A DNA stretch of 64,000 nt from Acanthaster planci (Eukaryota > Echinodermata > Asteroidea > Valvatida > Acanthasteridae), in assembly GCF_001949145.1 (NCBI RefSeq), contig NW_019091469.1:145701-209700 (forward strand). The letters are read 5' to 3'. The position numbers and the translations under genes are program-made. How positions within the stretch are numbered: the first letter of the stretch is position 1; each line of letters starts with the position of its first letter. Positions 27,451-39,400 of the stretch are shown here, piece by piece. A model generated the notes under the pieces. The model was given only the letters and a program-made list of their open reading frames with translations, did no database searches and was not told the origin of the DNA.

Positions 27451-30400
27451 TCACAGAAAAAAATTACAAAAAAATACGGAAATCAAGATCATGCAAGGGT
27501 TTGTTTTTGATTAGCTGTGTTTGATGGTATGATGGAATTATAATAATGTATAGGCTACATCTTAAATATATAAATGTAGGCCTATGTAGTGGCTATGGCA
27601 CTATTGGCAGTCGTCCAGTCCATTATACCAAATAACTTTTTGATGCAAAATGGTGTTACACACCTTGGAATATGTCATATTTTAGTCCTGGGAAGTCTGG
27701 GAAAAGTCAGAGAATTTGGTTATTTAATTTGCTGTGGGAACCCCGAGGGAGCAGTAGCTCATCTGGCCACTTGTCTACCTGACGAGATGGGTTTCTGTAG
27801 TTTTTGCCGTCCCCTCTGTTTGAAATAAATCTTTAACTCCAATGAAAACACCTTTGTCTTTTCTTCCAACATATTCATGAAATACATGGGCTGCGAGAGC
27901 ACTGAGGGATCGACCTATCATTTTTAAACATTTTACTGGGAATGTGGATAGGCTTTTTTCAACCTGTGCAGGGAAGGAACAAGCACATACATGTACATGT
28001 ATTTCCAGTCCAAGATTAAGGCCTGCCTTGGAGTGTTTCATGTGGCAAAGAAATGGATGTGGGTGTTTCTCTGCCATGCAGTTGACTTTAAAACTGTATT
28101 TTGGATCAAGTCCAATGACGGCGGGAAAGAATTTGTAGAATTATAGATAATTTCCTATGAATACCATCCGCGACCCCTGCCTCCTCGTGTGTCCCCCCCT
28201 CCCCTCCATAGACCTGTTGGAATTCCTCAGCAGCCATGCTTTCATATCCCGGGAGATCTTGAGGAAGAAGCAGGATTTATGCCAAGCTGTCTCTGGGTTT
28301 GACACTACTCAAAAAAATAGAGAGGAAAGACATATTCTTGATGTCTTGTGTGGAGTAGATGGAGATAAGGGGGGAAAAGTGCTGACTTGCCTGTGGGTGA
28401 TGGGTAGTGAACACTGCAGGAAACAGTGTCACAGATGGATATCCGTGATAGCAGTGGCATGCGGAAACTCTTAAGATGTAGGGTTCCGTTTGTGGTGTCT
28501 GCAAGCTTATTTGACCTCTGTGTCCCTGTGACCCAGTAAAATAGAAATCTTCCTCTCCCTGTCTGTCTGTTCCCCTCTCTGAAGAGGAGGAAAGGAGCTT
28601 CAGATTGGGTTATCCCCTTCGCATAACTAGCATTCTTGGTATTATGCCATTTATTTGATTTACCCGTAAATCCTTGGGCGGGTTAATGGGATAAATGGCT
28701 CGGGGACCAGCGATTTACCATCTTGTGCTCTCTGAGCTTATATATTTTGTTTTTAATCTGAAAAGTTGACAAACCTTTCCACTCTCTTTTGGTCCGCTGT
28801 GGTAAAAGGTAAAAGATTGTCGGAGCATGGAGGAAGGAACACAGGTCGGAGGTAAACAGAAGAGCAGAGAATGATTTGATTACTGTGAGTCTGTGCTACG
28901 GAATGCACTGGCAGCGCCTGTTGACTTTGTCATATCCAAAGTGTGTACTTTTCCTGGCACCCCGAAAAAGCTTAATTGCTTGTTGCATTTTCGGGAACGA
29001 CAAACATGAGCAAACTAATTTGGATTAATTATGAAAGGGCCCATGTTAACTGAAGCGGTTTAGGATCCAGATGTGTGCGCAGTCGGCATACCTCTCCATC
29101 CTTGCTGCAGCTTATCACTTCAACATCAAGTTGGAACCAAGATGGCTTCAGATCTGATGAGCATGTACAGCCTCAGTTCTAAAACATGATTTCTTTTCAT
29201 GTGCATTACTTTATTCAGTGCTGGAATCTAACTAAAGCTAAATTCTCCTTCAGTTGCTGTTGTTTGAAGCACAGCTTTATTTTTGTGCGTTATTGCTTGA
29301 TAAAGTTAGACCAAATTTCTTAGTACACTGTACCACCTTGCACATATCTTGGTTTAAGTTCTTTGGGTCAGTTCTTATCAGTGTATTTTATAGATTCCAA
29401 ATGTAGGCCTATTTGGTGCCAAAGCACACCCCATTTTACAAGTCCACTGGTCCTAATATTTTTCTGTTTGTGTAGACTGACAACTTCTCTAGGCTTGCTC
29501 ATGGCTCACAAAAAATCCCCCTCCTAGGTATTTGTGAACAGTTTTGATCTGGTTCACTTGACATCTTTTCTCTGTCTTGCTTCTGACAATCATGCCGGCT
29601 CAGTAGAAGCTACCTCTGGTATGTTTGCCTCCTGCCATCATGGCCTCTTGTACAGAAGCCCCATCCAACAGTCCGCTTTGCAAGAAAAGGCAGCTTTAGC
29701 TTGTCCGGGGAAAAAAAATGGGGGTGGCGGGTGGGAGAAAGGGTAGTAACAGCAACATCATTTAGCCATGCATACCACCCACACACTGGGCACCGTTATT
29801 GAGGGGGTATTGTCAAACGGGGCCCTCAGTGCCACGAAAGCATCACTTTGTAGGGAACAAAAGATGGCTAATTCAGCCACTGCCCACTTCAGAGAGCGGG
29901 GAGTTCTGCTCTAAGTGTTTGTTTATCATCTAATGACAGCTTCAGGAGTTGAAAGGTGGCTTTTGCTGGGGAAAAGCCAGCAGTAGCAGAAAACATGTTT
30001 TCTCAGAATATTTTCTTTGCACAGCTACAAACTAATGAAAGCAGTGTTTTCTTTCACCCACGCTTTCCTCCAACCGAAATACCGGCTTCGCCGTTAAAGC
30101 CAGTTAAGTTTGCAAATGAAATTCATTGAATACAGCCAACCATTCACCTTGTAAGTAATCTATTTTGCCGCTCAGCAAAAAACCCACAGCATTTGTATCT
30201 CAGAAAGACCCCCTCCCCCCAGCCTGCCTGAAGGCCCCCTTATTAGTGGCTCAGCTGCAAACTAAGAGGCCTGTAAACAACACATTTGCAAGTTTTCCCC
30301 TCCATAAATCCCCCATTCTGCACTCCCCACTCCTTGTCTGCGGTTGTCAGAAGGCATTAGTGATCCCTGTACATCACTCCTGACTGTGGGCACAGGCCAG

Positions 30401-33400
30401 TTACAGCTTGAGAAATATCCAGTATAAATTTTATTAAAGTGCCATGGAGGACGAAAGCAAGAAAAGCGTTCCCTTTGGACAGGATCTTTGAAAAAGGCGT
30501 TATATCTGGCAATTTTTTTTTCTCAGCCAAGCAGACATGAAATGTAGGCTGAAGAGGGACGAATATCTGTGCGTGTACATGTACATGTGCATACCAAATG
30601 TGACCATGTGAAAGCCAGAAATTTTGATGGGCAAAACATATTTGAATGTCCTACTTTTTAAAAACTTTATTATGTAAGTTTTCATGGATGATATCCATTG
30701 ATGATATCCTTGTGATATTTGTACAGCAAAATACCCAAAAGATCTTAGTTGCTGCAGAATACATAACTGTGACCATCTGCCATATGTAGGAGATTAAATC
30801 TATCATGTACAGCAAATCAAAGCTACCATAATAGCAGATCAAATTCACTGTATAAAGATAAAAATTGCCTGCCATAATAAAGGTAGGGTACCCCTGTGGT
30901 TATCAATTTTGAAAGCACTTTAGCATTTGTGGAATTCTGTTTTCTTATAATATGAAAGAATTAATGAGCACACATAAAATTTTCTTGACACTGGGTCTTG
31001 ACTAGACAGACAAGAAATTCACAACTCTGATGTCCATTCAAGGCCCCCACCCAGACTCTAACTTTATTGAAACTTATCAGATGTTACAGGATGTTACAGG
31101 ATGTTTGGTGATGAGGATCTTTAGTTCCACATGAGAAAGTCTGTTGCATAATAGCTGTCACAGCTGGTGACATCTTATAACCAGCAATAGAGGGTGCTGT
31201 TTCAGTTTCACTAACCCCTAATGTAAGTTACATGCCGTGCCGGAACACTAGCAGTAACGGGCTACCTGTCACCTCCTGTCTTGTCTCTCTGTCCAAAAGG
31301 TAGAAATGGTAACAAAGGCAAAACAAACTGCTGGCAATGGAGAGACTCCTCAAGAACAATCCCCATTTTGTCTGTCTTTCTCTCGTTGGAAGGGTTGAAC
31401 CATGTTACCCTGGTGCAAAGAGAGATTCATCTGCTTGTGGATCGCTGGAGGGAGTGCAGAGGACACATGGAGAGTTGTTTGGGGAAGGGGGGTGAAATTG
31501 GGGGGGGGTGTCCTTGATTTCCCTCCCACCCCTGTCTTTTGTTGAACCGTCAAATGGGAGCACTGTCTCATCTGGAACCTATAGACAACCCTGCTTTTGT
31601 TGTCCACTGTCAGAGGATGGAACAATGTACATGTATATTTTCATGTATCTGTCACTTGGAGATTTGGGGGGAGGGGGTTAGGTTTTTTAAAGCAAACAAA
31701 CGGATTGCTTCCACCTTTCTACAGTATATCTGTCTGTTTATCATGGGAGAATGGAGTTTTTCTTGCAATCTTGGTAACGCAACAAGAGCAAGTTATAGCA
31801 TTTTCTTTCTGTTCGTTGTTCAGGAGTTTAGTTGCCGAGGGGATAGGGGAGGGGTGTGCATGCAGTAGGTTAATAGTTAGAGTGCTTGTTACCAGTTTGC
31901 TGCACGAGCATCTTCCTTAAATTGTGTAGTATATTTGTCATTGTGCACTGAAGTTGTCCTATATGTACACTAATAGTAAACCTATTGTGGACTTCTACTT
32001 GTGCATGATACGCCTACATGTGCCAGCCCCAAGCTTATTAATCCATACATGTGCATTAAAGTTTCATTCACCCTCCCCCCCCCCAGCTTTATATGAAGTC
32101 CTACGACAGCCTGGTATGTGCATGTACTCAGTTGACCCCTAGTTCAAGTACCCTGTAGATAGCTCTGGAGCACAATTCTCACCCAGAAATAAATCCTCCT
32201 GTAATCCCTGTAATGCTGATTCGGGCCTTCTGGAAAATTCCATAATTCCAGGCCCACCGGCCTTTCCTTTTCAGTATTTCCTGGTATTGAGGCACTCTTT
32301 TTAGTTGTGCCTTGATCCGTCAGTTTTTCTGAAAGTGAAAGCCTCCGAGGTAGTCTTGTTTCCTTACACTGTGTAACTGTTACTTTTTGAGGTTTTAAGT
32401 GTAAGTTACATGTAGGCCCTAACTGAGTTCTTCTGTAGGTTTCATAAATGAGATACAGCACTTGTCAGAATTTTGCCGAATGATTATTCGATAATTGCTA
32501 CGCATGTGATCATAGTGATATTTTCATGTTAGTTGTCATTTGCTGGTTTCACTGTGGTCTCTTTAATGTCACCAGTGATGTTACAGGTTTTGCCAACTAT
32601 CCAGCAGGGTTATGGAGGTGTGACATGTCCCACTAGTTCTTGCTGGGCAAAAATCATTGGTCTATCAATTGGTAAAAATAGAAAAGCGGAGGCCTCCATG
32701 CACAGGACTGCCCCTTTTCAGATTCACCTTGATTCTCAAGAAACTAATAATTTGAAATTTTGAAAGAAAATAAGAATGTCAGTTTCATCCCCATCCCATC
32801 TTGTACAAATTGGCCTAGCGTCACCCGTGTATCCATGAAGCCATGAAGCCGTGATATTTTTAGATGGTTGTCCTTGGTTCATTTATTGAAATTCTGAAAA
32901 GTCTCTTAAGCTCTGTCTGAATGGGGATTACTTGTCTTAATACAGTAGCTATGCCGCTAAGCTCATCAAGTAGAGCCCCAAACAGTGGTACAATTTCAGA
33001 GAAGTTGTAATAGACTGTTCCTGTTCAAATGGCTTGCAATCTGCCAGTTGTCATCCTGTGATCTTGCCCTTTTCATACTGTTTGCCATGTGTTCTAAAAA
33101 AAAGGACAAGAGTTGTTGGAAGTTGATTGGTGTTATTTCTGCAGAGTTATACTGAACCCTGAATGGGTTGTGTTTGGATGGTACATTGTATTTTCCTGAG
33201 GAAAGTGGGTGTATGCCCGAGAGTGGCTTATCATCGGAAGTGAATTGCTGTTTTCTTTTCCCCTTGCGGGAATAGTGAATACTAATTTGTGCAGGAGACC
33301 TTTTGCAGTGCCCCCACTTAGACATTTGAAGAGTTCTGGTGAGGGTTCTATTTAGAATGTAAAAAGATTTGTGGTTCAACATTTCACTTGCATGTGCATG

Positions 33401-34554
33401 TGTACATGTAGAGTACAAATCTGTGCATGGGCATACATGTTGATTGCTTCACATATACATTCCTGTACTTTGTTCATTTGTTTGGTTTTTTTTTATTACA
33501 CGTTATACAAACATTTAGTACATGCATACATGTGAGCAGAGATGGAATCTTTGTTCTACGTGTATATTTATACAGGTGCCCTCCTTATGCATTTTTGTGG
33601 AAGAGATACAGTTTGTTTGCCATCAAATCACGATCAAGTGTATTTTGTCAACAATGCATGGCATCATATCCAGGAAAACCACTTCTGTTATATCTGGAAG
33701 GCTTTGATAGGCGACACGTGCGACAGTACTGCAATCGTATTAAGCATTTTTGACTGATATGACTTGTCCATGGCGAGATTGGCCTTTGCTATTTATGGAC
33801 TTAATGAGCCCCCTCCAGCCCTTAAAAAAATTGAAAAGCCAGGCCAGCAATGAAAGAGCATGAAAGATTGTATCACAAACGGTGCTCCTACATGTAAACT
33901 GCCAACAAATTCCTTGGCCCTCCCTCCTTTTTTTATTAAACTTTCAAGCCCTGTGGGTTTCAACAGCTGGTTTCTTAAAATATTGTACACTCTGCCCATG
34001 AAAATGTTTTTGTGCATTCTGTTTGTTTCACAAGTGTGACTTTGATGCAGAAGTTTTTAGGAAAAAATAAACGATCAAATCTTCCACATCACGGAACCTG
34101 CATTATTGTCATCATTAAGCACATACAGGTAAATGTTCATGTAATTGCATAACATTACTATATCAACTTCACTGGCCATTGCAGTATGCAATTACAAGCT
34201 GTGATAGCATCTGAGCCCACGTGTACTTGATTGATCCCTTTGTATGGCAGGTGTTTCTATCAGAAGTACTGATTAATGCCTTTGATATTATGAAATGCTG
34301 TCAATGATGGTCATTCAGACTCTTCAGGGTACATAGTCTGTGATGTCCCCTAGATCTGCAGCCTCGATGTGAGAATCGATTCAGTCCTCTAACTTCAGTT
34401 CCGAATGTGCCTCAGAAGGGTTCCTGAAAGCTCCTATGGGCCTGAACATTCATCCTCTTTGTTTCCCTAGCATGGCAGTGGCTTGCCTGTGGGCTGATGT
34501 GACTGGCCAATGTTTGTACTTTGGTTCAACATGCTCTACCTGGTTTGCTTTCCC

Positions 34555-34604
34555 TGTACATGTATAATGTACACATATAATGTATATGTATAATGTACAT
34601 GTAT
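34555..34604. repeat. ATGTATAATGTACA tandem, palindromic
   Basis: About three degenerate copies of a TATAATGTAYA-type unit, starting and ending in TGTACATGTA. The tract is AT-rich and nearly self-complementary, related to the dispersed ACATGT palindromes. Confidence 0.8.
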
Positions 34605-34824
34605 GAGAGAGGTTGGTAGGCCGTTCTTGGTCCCCTCCTCAGGCATAAATTTCAGTTTCAAATAATAATGGGAACCATGCTTTTTGGTGTCCAGTGATGA
34701 GAGGGCACTTGTGCATAGCGACTTTGTTGTCAAAGGAAGAACTGGGCTTAACACTGGGTGCTTTTCTGCCCACTGATGAAGTGTATTTCTTAACAGTTTT
34801 GTGTACATGTACCCAGTGTTGTCA

Positions 34825-34892
34825 GAGGGACTCGAACCCACAACCTCTTTACTGGAGCGGATGGCTTACTACTCAATCACCAAACTTGCCAG
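34825..34892 (-). repeat. tRNA-derived SINE head
   Basis: On the minus strand the segment contains a perfect internal RNA polymerase III B box (GGTTCGAGTCC, complement of 34828-34838) and, about 35 bp upstream of it, a degenerate A box (TGGTGATTGAGTAG). This is the arrangement of a tRNA, but the sequence between and around the boxes does not fold into a proper cloverleaf that I can draw, and no CCA-type acceptor stem is seen. A tRNA-derived SINE whose body continues to lower coordinates is the best explanation; its 3' end is not defined. Confidence 0.65.
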
Positions 34893-36341
34893 GGTTGGCT
34901 GTAGGGCTCATGCTAGAGGAGCAGTGGGTACCGCTAGCAAACATGTCGTAAGGTGTAATTTTGAAAACCTAGTCTATGTTTCCGTGCATGTGGCTACCCA
35001 TGTGAATGATGCTCATGTGTAGTTGGAGTTGACAATCTGTTCCCAGCTTTGTGCTAGCTTTTAATGTGATGTGTTAATGACTCATCAACATGTTCACATG
35101 TGTACTTCAATCAAATCTGAATAATCTAATAATACTGGTGTTGCCCCCCCCTCCCTCTCTCTCTCTCTTGATTTACTGCAGGCATTTAGTGTCCTTCAAG
35201 CAATTAATAATCATTTAGCCAAAGCCCAGACAGTCAGGCTGTCAGACTCCATTTAGCATTATTTCAGTGGATCTGTAGAGCCAATTCATCCTTGAATGGC
35301 TGGTTCTGCACTGACCTATGTAAGGTCCAGACAGTCTTGTAGTCTTGTTCATTATGTTTAGCTTCCAGGAAACTTATTGTGGTTATTTCCAGAAGGGAAA
35401 AAAGAAAGATTCTCTTTACTTTTTACACATACAATGACTTCAGCAAAGACTTTATGGCAGTGCAACTAAGAGCCCTAAAGACATACCCTTAGGGAGAATT
35501 ACTTTGGGTACATGTGTTCATGAGGAACTTTTGCAATAAAAAATGTCGGAAACTGTTGAACTAGTTTTGCAATCAATCATTGTGCCCGGTATACTCTGGT
35601 AAGGTGCAGGCAAGGAAATGCAGGCCATAGTTCTGGACCTGTTCTGAGGCTACCTTTTCCCCAGGAAATGAAGCACAGGGCAAGCAGGGACCCCAGGCGA
35701 AATTATACTTGACATTTTGCCAAAATCATTTCCTCCTGGGGGCCAATGGGAGCCCCATGCTTAAAGCAAATAAAAGTTCACATCCAAGGACTATTTGCCC
35801 CATTTGTCGGAGGGAATTGTTTTTAACTCAGTCTCTCTAGTTTCTGTCCTCTGAAAGCCTGATGTGTTTCACGCTGTGGTGGTCTCTCAGTCTGTGTTAT
35901 CCCTAGTCAGTTTTTTGGGGGTTTAAACCACGAATGTCTTGTATGTTACCTTCGCCAGATTTCCTGAACCTCTTCCAAAGTTTTCCTCACAATCGGCAAG
36001 GCCTTTGCTGGGACAACTGAAGCGGAAAAATCTTGGAAAAAGGCCTCTTGTGTAATGGCTCCCCCCCTTCATGCTGGTCTTTCTGCCTTTTGTGAATGAG
36101 CAAAGTCTGCCCAGTTACTTCTTGAGAATCAAGTAAATCCGGCTACTGTTGCATCTCCACTGGGGCGTATAACTGTCCCTGCTCCAAGGCTTCAATCTCA
36201 ACCCCCCCCTCTCTTTTTTGTCGCCAGGATTTGAGAAGTGATAGAAAACAAATATTTATAACTGGAAAGTGTCGAGGGGGAGAGATACCGTTCATCAGAA
36301 TGGTTATGACATTGTCGGCTTGTTTTATTTGCTGCCCACAG
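34893..36341. other. Non-coding stretch before exon A
   Basis: Intronic or upstream sequence with a C/T microsatellite at 35144-35169. The last 40 bp form the polypyrimidine tract and acceptor of exon A. Confidence 0.6.
35144..35169. repeat. C/T-rich microsatellite
   Basis: A run of eight C followed by CT dinucleotides. Confidence 0.9.
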
Positions 36342-36419
36342 GATATCAAGCTACACATCATGCAGACGCTTCTGGAGACAGAGCAAAGCTACGTTTACTC
36401 CCTGGAAACTCTGGTTAAG
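36342..36419 (+). CDS. ARHGEF17: ARHGEF17-like exon A: start of DH domain (CR1)
   Basis: This 78-nt exon encodes 26 residues and has phase 0 at both ends. It follows the acceptor TGCCCACAG and ends at the donor AAG|GTAAGG. It carries helix 1 and conserved region 1 of the DH domain: LLETEQSYVYSLETLVK. The glutamate of the TEQSYV motif corresponds to the DH residue that contacts switch I of the Rho GTPase (family knowledge). A DH domain normally begins a few residues before this point, so only a short stretch of the helix plus the whole N-terminal region should lie upstream. The reading frame stays open into the upstream intron, but the polypyrimidine-AG and the protein similarity fix the start. 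The next exon follows after a 5.5-kb intron. Confidence 0.85.
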
Positions 36420-39400
36420 GTAAGGCATTGCTCGTCCTCTTTTGTCCTGTTGTTGTTGTTTTGTCAAGCTTCACTTATGTGGGTGGCCAAGGGAACAGCA
36501 GGTAAACTGACTACCAGTAAGACACAATCAGTGCGAATTTGAAGAAGGGTCACAGGCTGCTCAAGGTAAAAAATAAAGGAAGCAAGGAAACAAGTGAATA
36601 AACAAGGATTAATCTCAAAGTATAATTTTATCGATTGCAGCTGATATGGAGGCAGCTGTGATCCAATTATCTCGGATAGTAAATGTCATCTCCACACTGT
36701 GGTATATTCAGGAATCCTTTGACGGAAAAAACAAAAAAAGGAAAAAAAAATGAAAAGAGGAAATATAGGCACTTGATGTGGGATGGAAGCAACCACCCCC
36801 TTTCCTGTAGCAGTTCCCCACCCCCATGTGTATTCCGAATTCCTCCTTGCTTTGGCAACTTGAAAAATGGAACTGGCCATGTTATAATTTGTTTTTGACA
36901 GCCCAAAGGATGGGGTTGACAATATTTAATGGAAGATTTAAGAGAATTTGGGCGATACATTTTAAAAATAATTACCATTACATGTATGACCTCCTTCAAG
37001 GCTTGTAATATTGGTACTCATTAAAATTCCAAACTTGCATTGTACAGATTTAGTAAAGACCTGCTATTCCCCTTAGTTTGACTAATACTAATTGAAAATG
37101 CATGCTAAAAGATGGTTGGATCAGTCCAGTCAACTACACATATCTTATATTTGGAACCAGGCTAGTGAGTAGTTACTTTACTGGTTAGCGACAGTCAACA
37201 GTGATTTGACTAAAGATATTTGCATTTTAATACTCGCCCACAGGCACAAGTGTGCCGTAATAAAACTACATGCAGTCCACCAGTGGTCCTTGTTTCGACT
37301 CACTCCTCTGTGCAAATTTGAAAAAGTAATTTTGGGAAATGTGGATGGAATTGATTATTATTATTTGCAGTTGCCGAGTACTGACATAACTCTTTCTGGG
37401 TTGCAATTTGCATAATATGTACTTCCGGTCACATTGTTCATTCCAAATAGAGGGACATTATGCCCAGTGCAACTGTGTTAAAAACATTCCACAAGAACAA
37501 ATGTACATGTAGGTCTGCATGCCTCTCTTTCTGCTGCTGCAAGTCTCAATCTTTCTTCAATCCTGTTGCAGCCTTGCCTTTCCATTGAGATCCCTAAGCT
37601 CTCTCTTCTGGATGTTGGTATCAAGGGGCTCAGGGGAAACTTTCAAAGTGTGTCAGGGGAAAGCAGGGTGGAGGGAAGAGTGTGTGTTCTTTCAGCCTGT
37701 CCTGCAGAACACCGGTCATTTGTCAGAGGGGTTTTAGGGGAGACATGTTTGGGGGGGGGGCTTAAGCATCCAGATTGCCTGGATCAAGGAGGCATTAGGA
37801 CCCTGACTGTTAATGCAAGAACAACCTCGAGGATGGGATTTATGGTACATTTGTATGGAGGAATAATCTAATGGAGTCTCAGACTGCTACACCAAAAGGC
37901 AATTCAGTTAAATACATGTACATGTACGTCAAAGAACTGTGCATTGTACATGTACATGTTGATCAGGCTTAAGCTCTATTTGGCATTCAGTGTATTCCCC
38001 ATACTTTGTTTGCAGGACGGTTTTTTAATTTTCTAAGGACTGACAGTCACAGAGTGCCAAAATCAGGTTTAATGCGTGGAGGTTCAGTGAAATGTAACAC
38101 CATTATTTGTGAAATGAAAACAAAAATAACAACAGGCGCAAACTAGTCCCGTATTTGTTGGGGACAAACACTTTTGACATTTCACTCTGTTAGGACCAAA
38201 ATGTTATGGGGACAGAGAAATATCCCAACAACTTAGTCCTAATTTGCCTAACAAAAGAAATTGTCCATTTAACCCAATGAAGGCCTACCCACCCTCAACA
38301 AGCAACAAAAACACACAAACAATGTTAAGAAATCGTCTGTGCAGTTTTCTGTTCAATTTTATTTTGAAATGAGTTAAAAACTGAAAAGTAAATTGGCCAT
38401 TGCTGGGATGTGATTGAAAGATATGCTCTGTGATTTGTGTAGCAACATACATTTACAGAAAAATACTTAGTTGAACTTTAGCCAACCATTGACACAAATC
38501 TGCCCCCCCCCAAACAAATGGACCAAGTGGTGCCAGCCCAGATAGACAAGTAGATAACACCATAACCACTGGAGCCTTGGTGAGTGTTTGCATAACCATC
38601 AATGACCCCCTCCCCCCAATCATTTCAGGGTCTCTTCTTGTGTCAGTCGCCGAGTAGAAAAATTTTGGCACCGCATCAAATATTTCGCTAAGATTAATAT
38701 GGCACCCTTTTGGAGCCAGCCTAGAAGTCTTTGGTATAGTCGGGAGGGTTTTATTTTGTGCCGCTTATTAAACTATGCTTGGATCCAAGTGGTCATTTGC
38801 ACTTGTAAGTTGGGTCTTTTAAATCGGTGTAAATTTCCAGTGGCTGCATGATACACAAATCCAGCAGCCAATACAGTAAAGACATGTGGTGCTTGGAGTT
38901 AATGCAACCACATTGACTGATTTCAAGTACGATGTAGGCCTACAGCCTGTTCACTTTTCTCGTTTGGGGAGGAAGTCTCTTTATAGAGTTGTAATAGGTC
39001 ATCCGGCTAGAGGACTCCTTTTGGAAAAGTAGCTTTAGTTTGAAGGGGTCAATGTTTGTATGGGTAGGCTTTGATGACATTGAATCAATTACTGCATTGA
39101 TCGATTTCGATCTCGTGGAGATACTCCATGAATCAGACCTGTGTGGTGTTCACAAGAGTAATGTTACATTCACTGCATGATAACAGAAATCTGAAAGAAG
39201 ACTATTTTTTCATTGGCTTTTTAGAAAACATGTACTTTTTCTGGCCAACAATATCAAAAGGTTTGAAATTGAAAGATCTAGCCTGTGTGCTGAAGCTGCT
39301 CCTTGGGAACAGAGCTATCACACAGTTGATTAGAGCCTTTTAAGACCTTGCACAAGGCTCCAGTTATTCTGACAAGACTGACAATCATATCCCACAGGCT

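Larger units (their letters stand above)
26487..34800. other. Non-coding stretch
   Basis: No convincing exon. It contains a degenerate GGAAAAGTC-type low-complexity repeat (27330-27450), ACATGT pairs near 26782, 27987 and 30575, a 10-bp tandem ATGTTACAGG (31081-31100), and a fairly GC-rich, complex stretch at 28150-29160 whose function I cannot name. Confidence 0.5.

Noticed and set aside
28157-28474. Possible upstream exon after a strong C/T tract and AG (around 28196-28212), with open frame containing LLEFLSSHAFISREILRKKQ
   Set aside because: The acceptor is good, but no convincing donor in frame follows and I cannot relate the peptide to ARHGEF17 or any other family. A transcript read would decide.
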